Source: Roseimaritima sediminicola (GTDB lineage: Bacteria; Planctomycetota; Planctomycetia; Pirellulales; Pirellulaceae). From it: a stretch of 64,000 nucleotides of DNA. The position numbers and the translations under genes are program-made. The notes beneath the pieces are model-generated. The model did not search any database. It was not told where the DNA came from and saw only the letters and a list, made by a program, of their open reading frames with translations. Shown here piece by piece: positions 55,400 to 64,000 of this stretch (positions are counted from its first letter, which is position 1; each line of letters opens with the position of its first letter). Location: contig NZ_WIAD01000001.1 in the NCBI RefSeq assembly GCF_009618275.1, positions 372,001 through 436,000 of the forward strand, given 5' to 3'.

Positions 55400-55936
55400 T
55401 TATGCTCGGCTGCTGACCGAGGCTTCGTCGTCGGTGGGCTCGGTGGCTTCTTCGTCGCTGACGCTGCGCACCATGGCGATGCGGCCGGTCCGCACCAGTT
55501 CCGTGATACCGTAGGGTCGCATGCGATCGACGAACGCTTCGATCTTGTTCTCGCGTCCGCTGATTTCGATCATGATTTCTTCGGGACCGACATCGACGAT
55601 GCGGCCGCGGAAGATATCGACCAGTTCGCGGATTTCGCTGCGCACGCTGCCGGCCGGCGCCTTGACTTTCATCAGGATCAAATCACGCTCGACATAGTCC
55701 CGCGCACTGACATCTTCGACTTTGACGACCGTGACGATCTTTTCCAGTTGCTTGCGGACCTGATCCAGGACTCGCTCGTCGCCGACGACGACGAACGTCA
55801 TCCGCGAAAGGTCGTGATGCTCGGTTTCGCCGACGGCCAACGAATCGATGTTGTAGCCGCGGGAGGCGAGCATCCCGGAGATGTGTGCGAGAACGCCGGG
55901 GACGTTCTGAACGAGGGCAGAGAGCACATGTCGCAT
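55400..55936 (-). CDS. ilvN: Acetolactate synthase small (regulatory) subunit
   Basis: 178 aa. The ACT domain ([20 protein letters not shown] then [20 protein letters not shown]) mediates valine feedback inhibition. The C-terminal ALS small-subunit domain is [20 protein letters not shown] and [20 protein letters not shown]. An acidic tail of about 20 residues ([17 protein letters not shown]) is extra. ATG 55936 starts the domain. The large subunit ilvB is not adjacent. ilvC follows, making a partial branched-chain operon. Confidence 0.95.
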   Translation of the reverse strand: MRHVLSALVQNVPGVLAHISGMLASRGYNIDSLAVGETEHHDLSRMTFVVVGDERVLDQVRKQLEKIVTVVKVEDVSARDYVERDLILMKVKAPAGSVRSEIRELVDIFRGRIVDVGPEEIMIEISGRENKIEAFVDRMRPYGITELVRTGRIAMVRSVSDEEATEPTDDEASVSSRA

Positions 55937-56177
55937 GTTGAAAGAACCTTGCACCGGTCGTTTGGGGGACCGGTCGAGCCAGCGCGATCGAGCCGCCCGG
56001 CAGGATTGCGGGGACGCCTGACGCGGACCGGCCGACGGACGGGATAAACCAGTGCGGCATGATAATTCTGTGGCGACAAACCAACAAGGCCCGGACTCTC
56101 TCGCTTTTCCCCCCGCTCGTTTGCTTTTTCCCCGCTCTCTTGCTTTTCCGGGGCCAAACTGCGATTGTGAAGCGACT

Positions 56178-56981
56178 ATGGCTTTTCGTCTTGAATTACC
56201 TGCCTATCGCGGTCCCCTGGACCTGCTGCTGTACCTGGTTCGCCGCCAGGAACTGGATGTCACCGGGTTGCATTTGACCCGCGTGGTCGACCAGTTCGTG
56301 GAATACCTCGATGTGCTGCAGGAATTGGATCTGACCGACGTGGGTGAGTTCCTGGAATTGGCCAGCACCCTGGTCGAGTTGAAGAGCCAGGCGGTCCTGC
56401 CCGCACCCCCGGCCGACGAAGACGAAGTCGTCGAGGATCCGCAGGAGGAGCTCGTCCAGCGATTGCTCGAATACAAGCAGGTCCGCGATGCGGCGGGCGT
56501 GCTGGACGAGATGAGCGAGCGTTGGCAGCAGCGTTTTCCGCGGATGGCCGACAGCCTGCCGCCGCGGCAAGTCGATCCGGGCAGCCAACCCATCGCCGAC
56601 CTGGAACTGTGGGACCTGGTCAGCGCCTTCGGCCGCCTGATGCGGGAGAGCAAAGGGCCACCGCCGACCGAGGTGATCTATGACGACACCCCGATCCACG
56701 TCTACATGCAGCGGATTCACACGCGGCTGTGCGAAGTGGAGCGGGTGGCCTTGGTGGACCTGGTCGAAGGCGGCATGCACAAGTCGGCCCTGATCGGGCT
56801 GTTTTTGGCGATGCTGGAATTGACCCGGCACCACGGCTGCGCCGCCGAGGACGATGCCGACAGCGGCGATATCGTGCTGGTCCGCGGCGAGAATTTCTCG
56901 CCGAGCCTGAACGTCAGCGAAGTCGACAATTACGACTCGGCCACCATGGCGGCCAGCAACCTGCCGGTCCAAGGACGCTGA
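56178..56981 (+). CDS. scpA: Segregation and condensation protein A
   Basis: 267 aa. It is a kleisin that, with SMC and ScpB, compacts and helps segregate the chromosome. The N-terminal kleisin motif is LELPAYRGPLDLLLYLVRRQ, followed by ELDVTGLHLTRVVDQFVEYL and LELASTLVELKSQAVLP; the C-terminal winged-helix region is KSALIGLFLAMLELTRHHGC. Start ATG 56178 matches the family. scpB is not adjacent. A set of 93-bp repeats begins directly after its stop codon. Confidence 0.94.
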   Translation: MAFRLELPAYRGPLDLLLYLVRRQELDVTGLHLTRVVDQFVEYLDVLQELDLTDVGEFLELASTLVELKSQAVLPAPPADEDEVVEDPQEELVQRLLEYKQVRDAAGVLDEMSERWQQRFPRMADSLPPRQVDPGSQPIADLELWDLVSAFGRLMRESKGPPPTEVIYDDTPIHVYMQRIHTRLCEVERVALVDLVEGGMHKSALIGLFLAMLELTRHHGCAAEDDADSGDIVLVRGENFSPSLNVSEVDNYDSATMAASNLPVQGR

Positions 56982-56982
56982 A

Positions 56983-57355
56983 CCAGTGGCATAGGCTTCC
57001 AGCCTGTGAAAAGTAGCGCGGCTGTCCCAGCCGTGAACCCACACCCCCGTCTCGGCTGAGACAGCCGAGCTACTCTCAGTGGCATAGGCTTCCAGCCTGT
57101 GAAAAGTAGCGCGGCTGTCCCAGCCGTGAACCAACACACCCGTCTCGGCTGAGACAGCCGAGCTACTCTTAGTGGCATAGGCTTCCAGCCTGTGAAAAGT
57201 AGCACGGCTGTCCCAGCCGTGAACCCACACACCCGTCTCGGCTGAGACAGCCGAGCTACTCTCAGTGGCATAGGCTTCCAGCCTGTGAAAAGTAGCACGG
57301 CTGTCCCAGCCGTGGACCCACACACCCGTCTCGGCGGGGACAGCCGAGCTACTTT
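56983..57355 (+). repeat. Four tandem 93-bp repeats downstream of scpA
   Basis: Units begin with AGTGGCATAGGCTTCCAGCC at 56985, 57078, 57171 and 57264, an exact 93-bp period, with few differences (for example GCGCGGC versus GCACGGC). Each unit contains three inverted repeats: GGCTTCCAGCC, CGGCTGTCCCAGCCG and CTCGGCTGAGACAGCCGAG. The first copy starts 1-3 nt after the scpA stop codon. The antisense strand has a spurious 408-codon frame because 93 is a multiple of 3. The remaining bases to 57519 are the upstream region of the ThuA gene. Confidence 0.97.
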
Positions 57356-57519
57356 GTGTCCTAAGCTTATCAGCCGGTGCTGGGACCAATATCTCACTCA
57401 ACAAAATCCGCGGCTCCGGCACCTGGCTCGGACCCCAGGGTTAGAATAGCACCACACGGCCCTCGCGCTGTGCTCGTTGCAACCGCATTCCCATCCACGC
57501 CACGGAGATCGTTCCGCCC

Positions 57520-59070
57520 ATGCCGCCTCTTTCTCTCTCCCGCCCCGCGTCCTCTCGCCTCCGCCGTGCTGTGCCATTAGCCGTTGCCGTCAGCGCGGTG
57601 CTGCTGAGCTTGACCGCCTCGCTTGCCACCGCCGCCGAACCGCTGAAAGCGTTGATCATCGACGGCCAGAACAACCACAAGTGGCAGGAAACCACTCCGC
57701 TGATTCGGCAAACTCTGGAAAACAGCGGCCGCTTCACCGTCGACGTGGCGACCAGCCCACCACGCGGCGGCGAGATGAGCACGTTTGCTCCGAAATTCTC
57801 CGCTTACGACGTCGTGGTTTCCAATTACAACGGCGAGCCCTGGAGCGAGTCGACTCGCGAAGCTTTCGACAAGTACGTTTCGGACGGCGGTGGATTCGTA
57901 GCCGTCCACGCGGCCGACAACGCCTTTCCCACCTGGCAAGCGTACAACCGCATGATCGGCCTGGGCGGCTGGGGCGGCCGCAACGAAAAGAGCGGCCCGT
58001 ACGTGCGCTGGCGCGACGGGCGAATCGTCCGCGACACCCAACCCGGCCGCGGCGGCAGCCACGGCCGCCGGCACCCCTTCCTGGTGGTCGTCCGCGACAC
58101 CAAACACCCGATCACCGCCGGACTGCCTTCGTCGTGGATGCAGGCCGAGGATGAGCTGTACGCCCAGCTCCGTGGCCCGGCCGAAAACATGCACGTTCTG
58201 GCCACGGCCCTGAGCGCCAAGAACACCGGGGGCACCGGCGAACACGAACCGATCCTGATGACGATCGGCTACGGCGAAGGCCGCGTCTTTCACACCACGC
58301 TCGGCCACGATACCAAAGCGATGAACGGGGTGGCGTTTCAGGTGACGCTGCAGCGTGGAGCCGAATGGGCGGCGACCGGCAAGGTAACCTTCCCCGATGT
58401 CGGTCCGGAAACCCTGCCCGCCGACGTTCCGGCCCGGCGCGATCCGGCGGAGATCACTGCGGATGCGAAAACCGCTTCGCTGGGCGGGCCCCCGTCGCTC
58501 GATGCCAAAGGTTGGCAAAGCATTTTCAATGGCAAAGACCTGAGCGGCTGGTCGCAAAAGAACGGGACCGCCACCTACCGCGTCGAAGACGGCGTCGTGA
58601 TCGGCAAAACGGCCAAGGGCAGCCCCAACTCGTTCATGTGTACCGAAAAGGACTACGGCGATTTCGAACTGGCCTTTGAAGTCAACGTCGACAAGGGCCT
58701 TAACTCCGGCGTCCAGATCCGCTCGCAGAGCAAGCCCGATTACAAGAACGGCCGCGTCCATGGCCCGCAGGTTGAAATCGAAACCGCTCCGGGCGAAGCG
58801 GGCTATATCTACAGCGAAGGTACCGGCCGAGGCTGGATCAGCAAGGACCAACCCATCAAGGACGCCTACCAGAACGACCAGTGGAACCAGTACCTGGTCC
58901 GCGCCGTTGGCGACCGCCTGCAGGTCTGGGTCAACGGCCGCAAGGTCGAAGATCTGGAAGACCCTGAATCCCACAAAAGCGGATTTATCGGCTTGCAGGT
59001 CCACGGCATTCCTCAAGATGCCGGCCCGTTCGAAGTCCGTTGGCGGAACATCCAGATCCGCCCGCTGTAA
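57520..59070 (+). CDS. ThuA-like and DUF1080 (3-keto-disaccharide hydrolase-like) exported protein
   Basis: 516 aa with a Sec leader ([20 protein letters not shown]). The ThuA/type-1-glutamine-amidotransferase-like domain (about 42-300) includes [40 protein letters not shown] and [13 protein letters not shown]; ThuA proteins are linked to disaccharide (trehalose) use. The DUF1080 domain (about 330-515) includes [27 protein letters not shown] and [20 protein letters not shown]; this LamG-like fold includes enzymes acting on 3-keto-disaccharides. The fusion suggests extracellular handling of oxidised disaccharides. It is common in planctomycetes. Confidence 0.92.
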   Translation: MPPLSLSRPASSRLRRAVPLAVAVSAVLLSLTASLATAAEPLKALIIDGQNNHKWQETTPLIRQTLENSGRFTVDVATSPPRGGEMSTFAPKFSAYDVVVSNYNGEPWSESTREAFDKYVSDGGGFVAVHAADNAFPTWQAYNRMIGLGGWGGRNEKSGPYVRWRDGRIVRDTQPGRGGSHGRRHPFLVVVRDTKHPITAGLPSSWMQAEDELYAQLRGPAENMHVLATALSAKNTGGTGEHEPILMTIGYGEGRVFHTTLGHDTKAMNGVAFQVTLQRGAEWAATGKVTFPDVGPETLPADVPARRDPAEITADAKTASLGGPPSLDAKGWQSIFNGKDLSGWSQKNGTATYRVEDGVVIGKTAKGSPNSFMCTEKDYGDFELAFEVNVDKGLNSGVQIRSQSKPDYKNGRVHGPQVEIETAPGEAGYIYSEGTGRGWISKDQPIKDAYQNDQWNQYLVRAVGDRLQVWVNGRKVEDLEDPESHKSGFIGLQVHGIPQDAGPFEVRWRNIQIRPL

Positions 59071-59109
59071 GGGCCGGCGAACCGGGAATTTAACCTGGCG
59101 TTTCTTCAC

Positions 59110-60720
59110 CTACCGCGCGGCAGCATCCTCGATGTGCTGCTGTAGGTCGACGGTTTTCTCGTCGGCGATGTGGAACAAGGCGTTCACATCGTCGGCGGCC
59201 ATGTCGCCCGATAGGTGCACCACGCGACCGTCGCCCAGTCCACACATCCATCGTCCCTGAGCGTCCAGATGGAGACCGCTGAGGGGGCGTTCTTCGTCGA
59301 ATTGAAAATCTTCCGGCGCGGTCCAGGGCACCAAGTTGCCCTCCGCTGCTTCCACGAGGAATGCGGTATTGCTCGACCCGTCGATGATGTCGCGAAACGC
59401 TATGGGACGGTCGCTGCCCAGCGCGGTGCCGGGACCCTGCACAGCCAGGCAAGCGGTGTGTCCGGGTTGATGGGCACGACGCTTCGCCACGTTCCAGACC
59501 TCGGGGCGCGGGCGATAGACTGCGGGCATCTCGGTCAGCAGAGCTTGATTGTGTGGGCTGTTCCACGGTTCATCCAAGCGAAACCGACGATACAGTTCCT
59601 CCTGCCCCAGGAACGGCAACAGATACACTCGCCAACTCAATCTCGCTCGCCCTTGTTCGTCGCGACCGTCCGCAGGTACTGGAAATCGGTTGTAGGTGGC
59701 ATGGTAATTATGCAAGGCCAACAAAATGCGACGGAAGGACTCGCTGCTCGCCCGCTCTTCTGCTTGTCGCATCTCATATTCCACCAACTGCCGCAGATGG
59801 TTTGCCGGTCCGTCGGCGCCGGTTAGGTTCAGGCGGACGCGCAGCTGATCCTTCTGCTGCCGGGGCTGCACCCATTCGATCAGGGAATCCAGCACCGAAC
59901 TGGCCAGCGAACCCGACTGCGACGCCCGCAGCGCGTGCGCGGTGCGCAGCCGCTTTGGCAACTCCGCAGCCCACCGCTCCGCCGCCGACTCGTCTTCGGC
60001 CTGAACCACCACTTCGGCCACCCGCTGCTCAATATCGATGCCCAGCGCTACCCACTGCAAGTCTTCGGCCAGCATCTCGCTCGAACCGCCGCCCCACGCC
60101 GCCGGCAATGCCCCGCCGATCTCACGGTAGGTTCGGCGCAGGTGCTCGGGAGCCAGCACAACGACTTGCACCGGAGCCGACGAAACCGACGCGAATCCAG
60201 CAGCGAAACGCTGGTGAGTTTCCTCGGGCAAATCGCCTCCCTCGGGTTTCGCGTCCGCTCGGGGGCTGAGCACGGCATAGCCATCGACCGCGTAGGGCTT
60301 CAACTGACTTGCCCATTGGCCCGGAAGCATCGGACTTGAAGGCTCCTCCGAGCCGCCGCGACGAAACACGAACAGCGGCTTCTGGCCGGACGCCAACGGA
60401 ATGCCGGCCGACACGTACACTGGTTGCCCCTCAGCGAACGACTGCAGCGGCTTCCAAGCCGGACGCAGGACCTTCATTAGCCCCAGTACCAGCTCAGCCG
60501 ATGCATCCTGGGCTTGTATTTCAGAGTCGAGGTCGTCAAACGCCGTAGGTTCGATACGGGCCAGCAGGAAGGTGGTTTCGTCGATGAAAGGCGCTGCTTC
60601 CGCCAAGGGGTCGGCAGATGTATCTTGACCGTTCAGACGGGCCTTTGGACTGATCGTGACGATTGCCAGCATGCCGATCAGGCACACCAGCTGTCGGCGA
60701 AGTGAGCTGAAGTCTTTCAT
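59110..60720 (-). CDS. DUF1559-like exported protein
   Basis: 536 aa with a Sec-type leader (LVCLIGMLAIVTISPKARLN). The C-terminal half has the DUF1559 landmarks: ALHNYHATYNRFPVPADGRD, ARLSWRVYLLPFLGQEELYR, LDEPWNSPHNQALLTEMPAV and GSSNTAFLVEAAEGNLVPW. Unlike the typical DUF1559 (pseudopilin-like) protein it has no prepilin methylation motif, and the domain is moved to the C-terminus behind about 280 residues of unrecognised sequence. It is the last gene of the unit that begins with the ECF sigma factor at 63639. Function unknown. Confidence 0.82.
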   Translation of the reverse strand: MKDFSSLRRQLVCLIGMLAIVTISPKARLNGQDTSADPLAEAAPFIDETTFLLARIEPTAFDDLDSEIQAQDASAELVLGLMKVLRPAWKPLQSFAEGQPVYVSAGIPLASGQKPLFVFRRGGSEEPSSPMLPGQWASQLKPYAVDGYAVLSPRADAKPEGGDLPEETHQRFAAGFASVSSAPVQVVVLAPEHLRRTYREIGGALPAAWGGGSSEMLAEDLQWVALGIDIEQRVAEVVVQAEDESAAERWAAELPKRLRTAHALRASQSGSLASSVLDSLIEWVQPRQQKDQLRVRLNLTGADGPANHLRQLVEYEMRQAEERASSESFRRILLALHNYHATYNRFPVPADGRDEQGRARLSWRVYLLPFLGQEELYRRFRLDEPWNSPHNQALLTEMPAVYRPRPEVWNVAKRRAHQPGHTACLAVQGPGTALGSDRPIAFRDIIDGSSNTAFLVEAAEGNLVPWTAPEDFQFDEERPLSGLHLDAQGRWMCGLGDGRVVHLSGDMAADDVNALFHIADEKTVDLQQHIEDAAAR

Positions 60721-60797
60721 GGTTTGGGATTCGCAAAATAGATGTTATGGATCGGTTTTAGAGATAACGGCGAGCAATATCCGCATGCCCCGGGGGC

Positions 60798-62375
60798 TCA
60801 AGGATCCGAAGGCTGAATTCGCAGTTGCAAACGCGTTTGCAAGCCTGCTTCGGATTGTCCCGACAGCACGGCCGCGTCGTCCTGCCGCTGGTAGGCAAAC
60901 GGTTTGCCGGTTCGCGGATCCGGCGGGGCGGGCAGCGTCAATTGGTCGAGCGAGGCGGGCAGCTGGCCCTGATTTGCGGCGGCGTAATCCCGGATGGCTT
61001 CCACGGTTTGCAGCATCGCGATCTGTTGCCGGCAGCGGATTTCCGGGATCGTCATGGTCCCGAGCAACGGGATCAATTGCTTCGTCGGCATCGCGAACCA
61101 ACCCGCTCGATCGGCTGCCTCGGCCAGCCGCTCACCGGCGCTGCTGGCCGCCTGGGAGCTTTGCCGCTGGGCGAATGACAGGTGTTGCCATTTGAAGTAC
61201 TCGTCGCGCCAGCGTTCGTAGAATCGCACGGTCGCCAGCAACACGGCCTGGGCCGTTGGATAGGCCTCGACCTGCTGGCGTGGCAAACCGACCGTTTCGA
61301 TCAGGTAGTCTCGGGCGGCCGGGTAACTGGCGGCGATCGCTCCGACCAACCAAGCTCGACGCGTCTCGAAGTCGCTTTCTCCAACACCGGTGTCGAGTTC
61401 TGCGTACATCGAATTCGGCTCGGCAGCGAGGCGGTCGATCACCTGACTCCAATGCTCAGCCGGTTGCGGGGCCTCGCTCACATCCTGCAGCGCCGGGACT
61501 TGCAAGTACAACAGATTGTGCTCGACATCCATCGCATGCGCCGTACTGACCAGCGGATCGGGTAGGGTAGCCAACGCCCAGTACAGATTGGGGCAATCCG
61601 GATGCTGGACGACGTACAGCAGATCGTTCCAACCGATCGCGACAATCGCCATCCCCACCAGGTTGCTGACCAAAAAATCGTCCTGTCCCAGGTGGTGTCC
61701 CATCGCGAACTGTTGGCCACAGATCTCGATGGCATCCTCCACCCGGTCTTCGGCCAACGCCAACCGGCATCGCAGGCTGTTGTAGCGAGCCAGCTGGCGC
61801 ATCGACTGGATCTCGGGCAGCAGGTAACCGATCAGGTCGTCGACTTCGCGAAGGTTGCGCTGCATGTCGAAGTCGCTTCGTGCGGCCGCCTCGCGCAACA
61901 TCGGCTTCTGAAACGCCGTCAGACGCAGAAACTCCTTGACTTCCTGGACCGGCAACTGGTCGGGCGGCGTATCGAGCCATACCAACGGTGGCAGTTGATC
62001 GGTCGACGTATCGGCTTCGCTGGCCTGCTGTCGCGCTCGATCATAGACTTCGTTGATCCGCTCTCGGGCGTACTGCTGTTCCAAGAACCCCATAGCTTTC
62101 AAGTAATACAGGGCGGCGTTGCCCGGTCTGGCTTGAAAAGAATCCGGCAGGAATCGATAACGCAGGGCCGGAACGGGTTCGGAGCGAGGGTGTAGCGGCA
62201 AGTCCTTGGTCCGGACGATACCAGAGCCGTCCGGATCGCTTTGACGCAGCCAGCCGTCGGATCGCTCGTCCGCCGCGGCCACCCCAGCAAAGGCGACCGC
62301 GCCCCACAACAGCACGGCGGTCGCGGCCATTGGCTTTTTCAGCCGCGGCATCATCCAGTCATATCGAGCAAGCAT
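60798..62375 (-). CDS. Conserved hypothetical exported protein
   Basis: 525 aa; I do not recognise a named family. It has a basic start and Sec leader (KPMAATAVLLWGAVAFAGVA), with GGGAG 9 nt before ATG 62375. The mature protein is helical and acidic, with alternating helices (VEDAIEICGQQFAMGHHLGQ, FLVSNLVGMAIVAIGW) and a PRTGKPFAYQRQDDAAVL segment near the end. That last segment resembles the C-terminus of planctomycete proteins with the DPFTGKPLxYR pattern. The HHLGQDDFLVSNLVGMA pattern is also found in such proteins. It lies in the ECF sigma operon between an anti-sigma-like gene and the DUF1559-like gene. Confidence 0.7.
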   Translation of the reverse strand: MLARYDWMMPRLKKPMAATAVLLWGAVAFAGVAAADERSDGWLRQSDPDGSGIVRTKDLPLHPRSEPVPALRYRFLPDSFQARPGNAALYYLKAMGFLEQQYARERINEVYDRARQQASEADTSTDQLPPLVWLDTPPDQLPVQEVKEFLRLTAFQKPMLREAAARSDFDMQRNLREVDDLIGYLLPEIQSMRQLARYNSLRCRLALAEDRVEDAIEICGQQFAMGHHLGQDDFLVSNLVGMAIVAIGWNDLLYVVQHPDCPNLYWALATLPDPLVSTAHAMDVEHNLLYLQVPALQDVSEAPQPAEHWSQVIDRLAAEPNSMYAELDTGVGESDFETRRAWLVGAIAASYPAARDYLIETVGLPRQQVEAYPTAQAVLLATVRFYERWRDEYFKWQHLSFAQRQSSQAASSAGERLAEAADRAGWFAMPTKQLIPLLGTMTIPEIRCRQQIAMLQTVEAIRDYAAANQGQLPASLDQLTLPAPPDPRTGKPFAYQRQDDAAVLSGQSEAGLQTRLQLRIQPSDP

Positions 62376-62401
62376 GCGAAGAGCACTCCCTAGAGAAACA
62401 A

Positions 62402-63133
62402 CTACAAACCGAACAACAACTCGTTTAACAGTTCGCCATCCAAATTGCCGACACGGATCCGATCAGAGGATTGTGCCGGCTCTTGGCTGGCCCCACGCAA
62501 CGCCAGCGAGGCGGCCGGGCGATGACCGTCCCGGCGAGGATTACTGAAAGACGCCGGGCGTTGTTCGCGCACACCGCCAGCGGCCAATACGGTCGGCGAA
62601 TCCGTTTTCCAAACGCCCAGTATGTCCGCGGCGGGACGCGGCGAGACTGCATCGGTGGCCACACCAGGACGCTGCGGAACCTCCGTCGCCTCCAGCCCTG
62701 GCTCTTGAACCTCCGTCGCCTCGCCCCCTGACTCTTGAACCTCCATCGGCGGCGACGGTACGGCCGCCGTCAACTGTGGCGGATCCGCCGGCCATAGGAC
62801 CCACATCGTCAGCAGGACACCGGCCGCAAAACCGCTCACCCCTACCGCCAACAGAGACCATCCTCCCGAGGCCCTATGGGATGGCGGCTGCGGCGCACGC
62901 TCCGGTGACACGGCTTGTTCGGCACCGGCCGGCGACGGATTGCCGGCCCCCATGGTGTCCTGGACCTGAGCCTGGGCCTGGGCCTGGGCGATCAGAGCTT
63001 GTGCATCGAGCCGCAGCGGTTGCGGGCGGAGGGCACGCAACCGACCTTCGACCGGCTGACCTTCGGTGGGCCGACGTTCGATGGAATGGTGCGCATCCGC
63101 GGCGCGCTGGGGCGGGGTATTTCGATCGTTCAT
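62402..63133 (-). CDS. Single-pass membrane protein, putative anti-sigma factor
   Basis: 243 aa. A hydrophilic Arg/Gln/Pro-rich cytoplasmic part (1-90) precedes one transmembrane helix (SLLAVGVSGFAAGVLLTMWV, about 93-114) and an exported Pro/Glu/Thr-rich region with imperfect repeats (EVQESGGEATEVQEPGLEAT). There is no ZAS zinc motif (HxxxCxxC). It overlaps the ECF sigma gene by 4 bp (ATGA), and this position is where an anti-sigma factor would be. That role is inferred from location and topology only; sequence similarity is not evident. Confidence 0.6.
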   Translation of the reverse strand: MNDRNTPPQRAADAHHSIERRPTEGQPVEGRLRALRPQPLRLDAQALIAQAQAQAQVQDTMGAGNPSPAGAEQAVSPERAPQPPSHRASGGWSLLAVGVSGFAAGVLLTMWVLWPADPPQLTAAVPSPPMEVQESGGEATEVQEPGLEATEVPQRPGVATDAVSPRPAADILGVWKTDSPTVLAAGGVREQRPASFSNPRRDGHRPAASLALRGASQEPAQSSDRIRVGNLDGELLNELLFGL

Positions 63134-63639
63134 GGTTCTTCCGAACGGTTGGCGGACGAAAGCGATGGGGGGGTGGAAAGTACGGATTCAAGTGCCCGCA
63201 GAGCGGCCCGGTAGTGACGGTGGACGGTGCTGAGCGGCAGTTCGACGGTGAGGGCGATTTGGGCGAAGGTGCGATTGCCCCAGATCCGCAGGACCACGAT
63301 CTCTCGCTGCGACGAGGGCAATCGTTGTAGCGCCGTTTGGTAGGCTTCGGCGCTCAGCGGTTCGCTCTCGTCGGGCACGAACCAGGGCGATCGCTCGAGG
63401 GCGGCTTCGCGCTGATAACGTCGGCGACGCTGTTCGGCACGAGCGATATTCATCGCACGCCGGCGGACCACCGTGTACAGCCACGCCAGAGGATCGTCGG
63501 GACCGGACGGTTGCCGCAGCAGTTCGACAAACGCTTCCTGAACGGCATCCTCCGGCGCCGTACACCACTGCCGCGCGAACAGCTGCAGCGCCGCGCCGTG
63601 CGTATCGATCAAGCGCTGCACGAGCGATGCATCAATCAA
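63130..63639 (-). CDS. ECF-type RNA polymerase sigma factor
   Basis: 169 aa. Region 2 is ALQLFARQWCTAPEDAVQEA, FVELLRQ, then DPLAWLYTVVRRRAMNIARA; region 4 is LQRLPSSQREIVVLRIWGNR, TFAQIALTVELPLSTVHRHY. This is a planctomycete-type ECF sigma factor. The start is TTG 63639, with GGAG about 11 nt upstream; there is no ATG in the frame before region 2. It heads an apparent operon with a membrane protein, an exported hypothetical protein and a DUF1559-like protein. Confidence 0.9.
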   Translation of the reverse strand: MIDASLVQRLIDTHGAALQLFARQWCTAPEDAVQEAFVELLRQPSGPDDPLAWLYTVVRRRAMNIARAEQRRRRYQREAALERSPWFVPDESEPLSAEAYQTALQRLPSSQREIVVLRIWGNRTFAQIALTVELPLSTVHRHYRAALRALESVLSTPPSLSSANRSEEP

Positions 63640-64000
63640 AGCGAAGCGACTCCAGGATGCGGCAAATAGACGGATCGTTGACGTGTTTCATAGAGATAGT
63701 CACCGTCGAGAAGCGTTTTTCCCACGCGATCGAAATTTTTTCGGCTGTTGTAATCTACCGTCGCCGAACGCGCCAGAGTTTGGACTCCCCGTAGCTGAAC
63801 TCGCCAGAGTTTGGACGTCGGAGCGTAGCCTCCGGGCGACGCGGTTTAGGTTCCAATCGGCTAAAGCCTAGACTCCAGCGCCCGTCGCCATCCAAAGTCT
63901 GGCGACTTCGGCTACGTTGGGGGTGACTTGCTCTACAACCGTTCTGCCGCCATCTTATCTTCGCAGGCCCCAATTCCTCTTGCAGAAAGCCGCCATCGTG
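63640..64000. repeat. Upstream region of the ECF operon with CGCCAGAGTTTGGA repeats
   Basis: CGCCAGAGTTTGGA occurs at 63771-63784 and 63802-63815, 31 bp apart. The related inverted form TCCAAAGTCTGGCGACTTCG begins at 63891. The last one is 23/25 identical to 17169-17193. Short GTAGC/GCTAC and GGAGGCTACGCTCC-like palindromes are interspersed. The promoter for the sigma gene should lie here, but I cannot define it. No gene was seen. Confidence 0.75.

Noticed and set aside
56983-57355. Possible CRISPR array
   Set aside because: The units are nearly identical over their whole 93 bp, with no unique spacers and no cas genes nearby.
56196-57422. 408-codon minus-strand frame with repeated VHGWDSRATFHRLEAYAT peptides
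   Set aside because: It is the translation of the four 93-bp intergenic repeats and then the antisense of scpA.
57577-59109. 510-codon minus-strand frame opposite the ThuA-DUF1080 gene
   Set aside because: Antisense shadow of a well-supported gene with a signal peptide.

Overview
The window looks like a chromosomal segment of a high-GC planctomycete, most likely Pirellulaceae (Rhodopirellula/Roseimaritima-like). The reasons are paired DUF1549/DUF1553 and DUF1501 proteins, a sulfatase, BNR sialidases, ThuA-DUF1080 and DUF1559-type proteins, FG-GAP propellers, many Tat/Sec leaders, scattered housekeeping genes (carB, rho, coaE, rplU, ilvC/ilvN, scpA) that are not in canonical operons, and families of GC-rich intergenic repeats. 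No phage, insertion sequence, CRISPR array, tRNA or rRNA was recognised. Everything here is read from the sequence and from knowledge of the families; no search was run.

Layout. 1-218: tail of an ion channel, then a cluster of inverted repeats. 393-6101 (minus): apparent operon of a DUF1549/DUF1553 protein, a DUF1501 Tat protein, an ECF sigma factor and a membrane protein that joins an anti-sigma-like cytoplasmic tail to a CxxCH DUF1549/1553-like periplasmic part. 6452-9697: carB. 9874-13216 (minus): STAS protein, rho, coaE. 13684-17150: rplU directly coupled to a Ser/Thr kinase, then an FG-GAP protein and an SDR that lacks its catalytic Tyr. 17225-18922 (minus): ArsS-type radical SAM protein and a thioredoxin lipoprotein. 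19092-26530 (minus): Tad (tight adherence) export locus, tadZ-A-B-C-E-E-G, with a divergent FixJ-like regulator at 27079.

27945-39933: sialidase-like protein, Tat-exported propeller, cardiolipin synthase, a large FG-GAP plus sialidase fusion, a YcxB-type membrane protein, a ceramidase-like protein and a NitT/TauT-type ABC pair. 39937-42064: AT-hook protein, and a GntR(YtrA)-type regulator with its own promoter/operator followed by a truncated ABC ATPase. 42122-49472: CopD-like protein, PP2C phosphatase, VIT/VWA protein, beta-CASP nuclease, P-II protein with Phe51, sulfatase. 49833-55936 (minus): a large protein of unknown function coupled to a YkgJ protein, a cysteine desulfurase and moaE/moaD, then ilvC and ilvN. 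56178-59070: scpA, four 93-bp tandem repeats, a ThuA-DUF1080 protein. 59110-63639 (minus): a second ECF sigma operon.

The most unusual themes are: (1) two ECF-sigma operons in which the adjacent membrane protein is not a standard anti-sigma factor, one carrying a c-type-haem-like motif; (2) several unrelated repeat families that begin within a few bases of stop codons in a fixed orientation, as if they were portable 3'-end elements; (3) a run of regulators and enzymes with altered key residues (P-II F51, FixJ-like R104/F81, SDR F176, TadZ without a P-loop, STAS Ala at the phosphosite).
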